DNA from: Azoarcus sp. CIB
GTDB taxonomy: Bacteria; Pseudomonadota; Gammaproteobacteria; Burkholderiales; Rhodocyclaceae
Length of the DNA: 64,000 nt
Reading direction: 5' to 3'
Assembly (NCBI RefSeq): GCF_001190925.1
Contig: NZ_CP011072.1
Span: forward strand, 1,240,001-1,304,000
Numbering within the stretch: the first letter of the stretch is position 1; each line of letters begins with the position of its first letter. This document shows positions 62,981 through 64,000 of this stretch, one piece after another. The translations under genes were made by a program, and so were the position numbers. Under the pieces are notes generated by a model. That model did not search any database and was not told the origin of the DNA. It saw only the letters and a program-made list of their open reading frames with translations.

Positions 62981-64000
62981 ATGGAAAGCGTTTCATCCTG
63001 GATCCTGCCCGTCTTCTACGGCGGGCTCGGAAACCTGGCTGCGTATCTCGCAGCACATGTGCTGTTGTGCCTGCTGCCGGCCTTCTTCATCGCCGGTGCG
63101 ATGGCGGCGCTGATTCCCAAGGAAACGGTCACGCGCTTCCTCGGGCGCAATTCCAGCAAGGCGGTGTCCTATCCGGCCGCGGCAGCGGCGGGATCCCTGC
63201 TGGCGGTATGTTCCTGCACCATCGTCCCGCTCTTCGCCGGCATCTACAAGAAAGGCGCCGGGCTGGGGCCGGCGATCACCTTCCTGTTCTTCGCGCCCGC
63301 GGCGAACATCCTCGCGCTGGTCTACACCGGCGGCATCATCGGGCCGGATCTCGCCATCGCGCGTTTCGTGCTGTCGCTGATCTTCGGCATCGGCATCGGC
63401 CTGATCATGGCGCTGATCTTCCGCGCCGACGATGTCGCGCACGACCTCGCGACCGACAGCCCCTTCACTGCGCGGGGTGAGGGCATGGGGCGGGCGTCCC
63501 TGTTCTTCCTCTTCGTGTGGGTCGCGCTGTTGCTGGCCGGCACGCTGAAGCTCGGGGTGCTGACCGGCACCTACGTGAATTTCGAGCTGCCGCTCGCCGA
63601 TGCGCAGATCTGGCAGGGCGTGCTCGACCGGCTCGTGCCCTTCGATGCGGCGAAAGGCGAGGAGGGGGTGTCGCTGCAGGGTGTGGTGCTGATCGCCCTG
63701 CTCGCGGTGATCGGCTTCAGCGCGTGGCGCGGGCTCGAGAACATCCAGGACGGGGCGAACGCATGGACGTGGACGAGCCTCGCGACGATCGCCCTGACGC
63801 TGCTCGTCGCCGCGCTGTCGGTGCAGACGGCGCCGGAGGGACTGCAGGTCGGGCTCACCGGAAAATTCTTCGGTGTAGCCGTCGCGCTGGCGGGAGTCGG
63901 GCTGATCGCACGCTCGCACCTGTCGCCGGACGAACTGCGCGACTGGCTGTGGGAGTCGTGGCGCTTCGTGAAGCAGATCTTCCCGTTGCTGGTGATCGGC
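62981..64000 (+). CDS. DUF318/ArsP-type permease, truncated by window end
   Basis: The first 340 codons from ATG 62981 (GAGGAG site upstream) are in the window; the frame runs off the right edge. Multiple membrane segments and the hallmark SYPAAAAAGSLLAVCSCTIVPLFAGIYKKGAGLGPAI, with the Cys pair CSC typical of the ArsP_1 (SO_0444-like) permeases. Family members export organoarsenicals or metal ions. Its position behind the arx regulators supports an arsenic link, but copper/zinc-type members look alike. Confidence 0.8.
   Translation, partial: MESVSSWILPVFYGGLGNLAAYLAAHVLLCLLPAFFIAGAMAALIPKETVTRFLGRNSSKAVSYPAAAAAGSLLAVCSCTIVPLFAGIYKKGAGLGPAITFLFFAPAANILALVYTGGIIGPDLAIARFVLSLIFGIGIGLIMALIFRADDVAHDLATDSPFTARGEGMGRASLFFLFVWVALLLAGTLKLGVLTGTYVNFELPLADAQIWQGVLDRLVPFDAAKGEEGVSLQGVVLIALLAVIGFSAWRGLENIQDGANAWTWTSLATIALTLLVAALSVQTAPEGLQVGLTGKFFGVAVALAGVGLIARSHLSPDELRDWLWESWRFVKQIFPLLVIG

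Noticed and set aside
62841-63113. 90-codon frame beginning with GTG behind GGAGG
   Set aside because: Translation is Ser/Arg/Cys-rich and it overlaps the permease gene in another frame; the GGAGG-GTG spacing is long.

Overview
The window looks like a chromosomal segment of a betaproteobacterium of the Azoarcus/Aromatoleum/Thauera group (Rhodocyclales). This is inferred from high GC, the gene order pepA-holC-orf-valS divergent from lptF-lptG, DmsE/MtrA-type and MtrB-type genes, and an anaerobic arsenite-oxidase (arx) locus. No rRNA or tRNA gene and no CRISPR array was recognised.

Layout. (1) 1-5.8 kb: the end of a tungstate ABC transporter (tupB', tupC), a LysR regulator divergent from an NmrA-like oxidoreductase, cytochrome b561, two YceI proteins, a double-CDGSH iron-sulfur protein and a small secreted protein. 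(2) 6.2-9.8 kb: a porin-cytochrome electron conduit, made of a monohaem cytochrome c, a decahaem MtrA/DmsE protein and an MtrB/PioB beta-barrel, with no outer-surface MtrC cytochrome. (3) 9.9-24.9 kb: housekeeping genes (moaC, bepA-like, tusA, valS, holC, pepA, lptFG), an NsrR-like regulator, an MFS transporter with a LysR regulator, a BtuF-like protein and an RluA-type pseudouridine synthase. (4) 25.0-29.2 kb: a compact arsenic-resistance operon arsR-arsC-arsD-arsA-acr3.

(5) 29.2-52.1 kb: an accessory island that appears to separate the ars operon from the arx locus. It holds three very different STAND-type P-loop NTPases (1338, 910 and 1571 aa). Two carry recognisable PD-(D/E)XK nuclease motifs, one at the C-terminus and one at the N-terminus. 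A cobalamin-type radical SAM protein lies divergent from a thymidylate-kinase-like protein, which is followed closely by the second STAND gene. The island is littered with mobile DNA: an IS91-family element with a tyrosine recombinase, one IS3-family element inserted inside another, and an IS21-family element with a 6-bp target duplication. This is the best candidate for undescribed (probably anti-phage) biology.

(6) 52.1-62.7 kb: the arx locus. arxB'-arxA-arxB-arxC-arxD (ferredoxin-like protein, molybdenum catalytic subunit, Fe-S subunit, NrfD-type membrane subunit, TorD-type chaperone) run leftward. arxX-arxS-arxR (periplasmic binding protein, histidine kinase, sigma-54 activator) run rightward. 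The shared intergenic region has a near-consensus sigma-54 promoter (GG-N10-GC) facing arxB' and two GTTAC-N6-GTAAC palindromes upstream of it, consistent with activation by ArxR. (7) The window ends inside a DUF318/ArsP-type permease.

Functional picture: the cell can probably detoxify arsenate and arsenite (ars), use arsenite as an electron donor under anoxia (arx) and move electrons across the outer membrane (MtrAB-like). Tungstate uptake and MoaC relate to molybdopterin-enzyme supply. Functional names rest on motifs and gene order read by eye; no database search was run.
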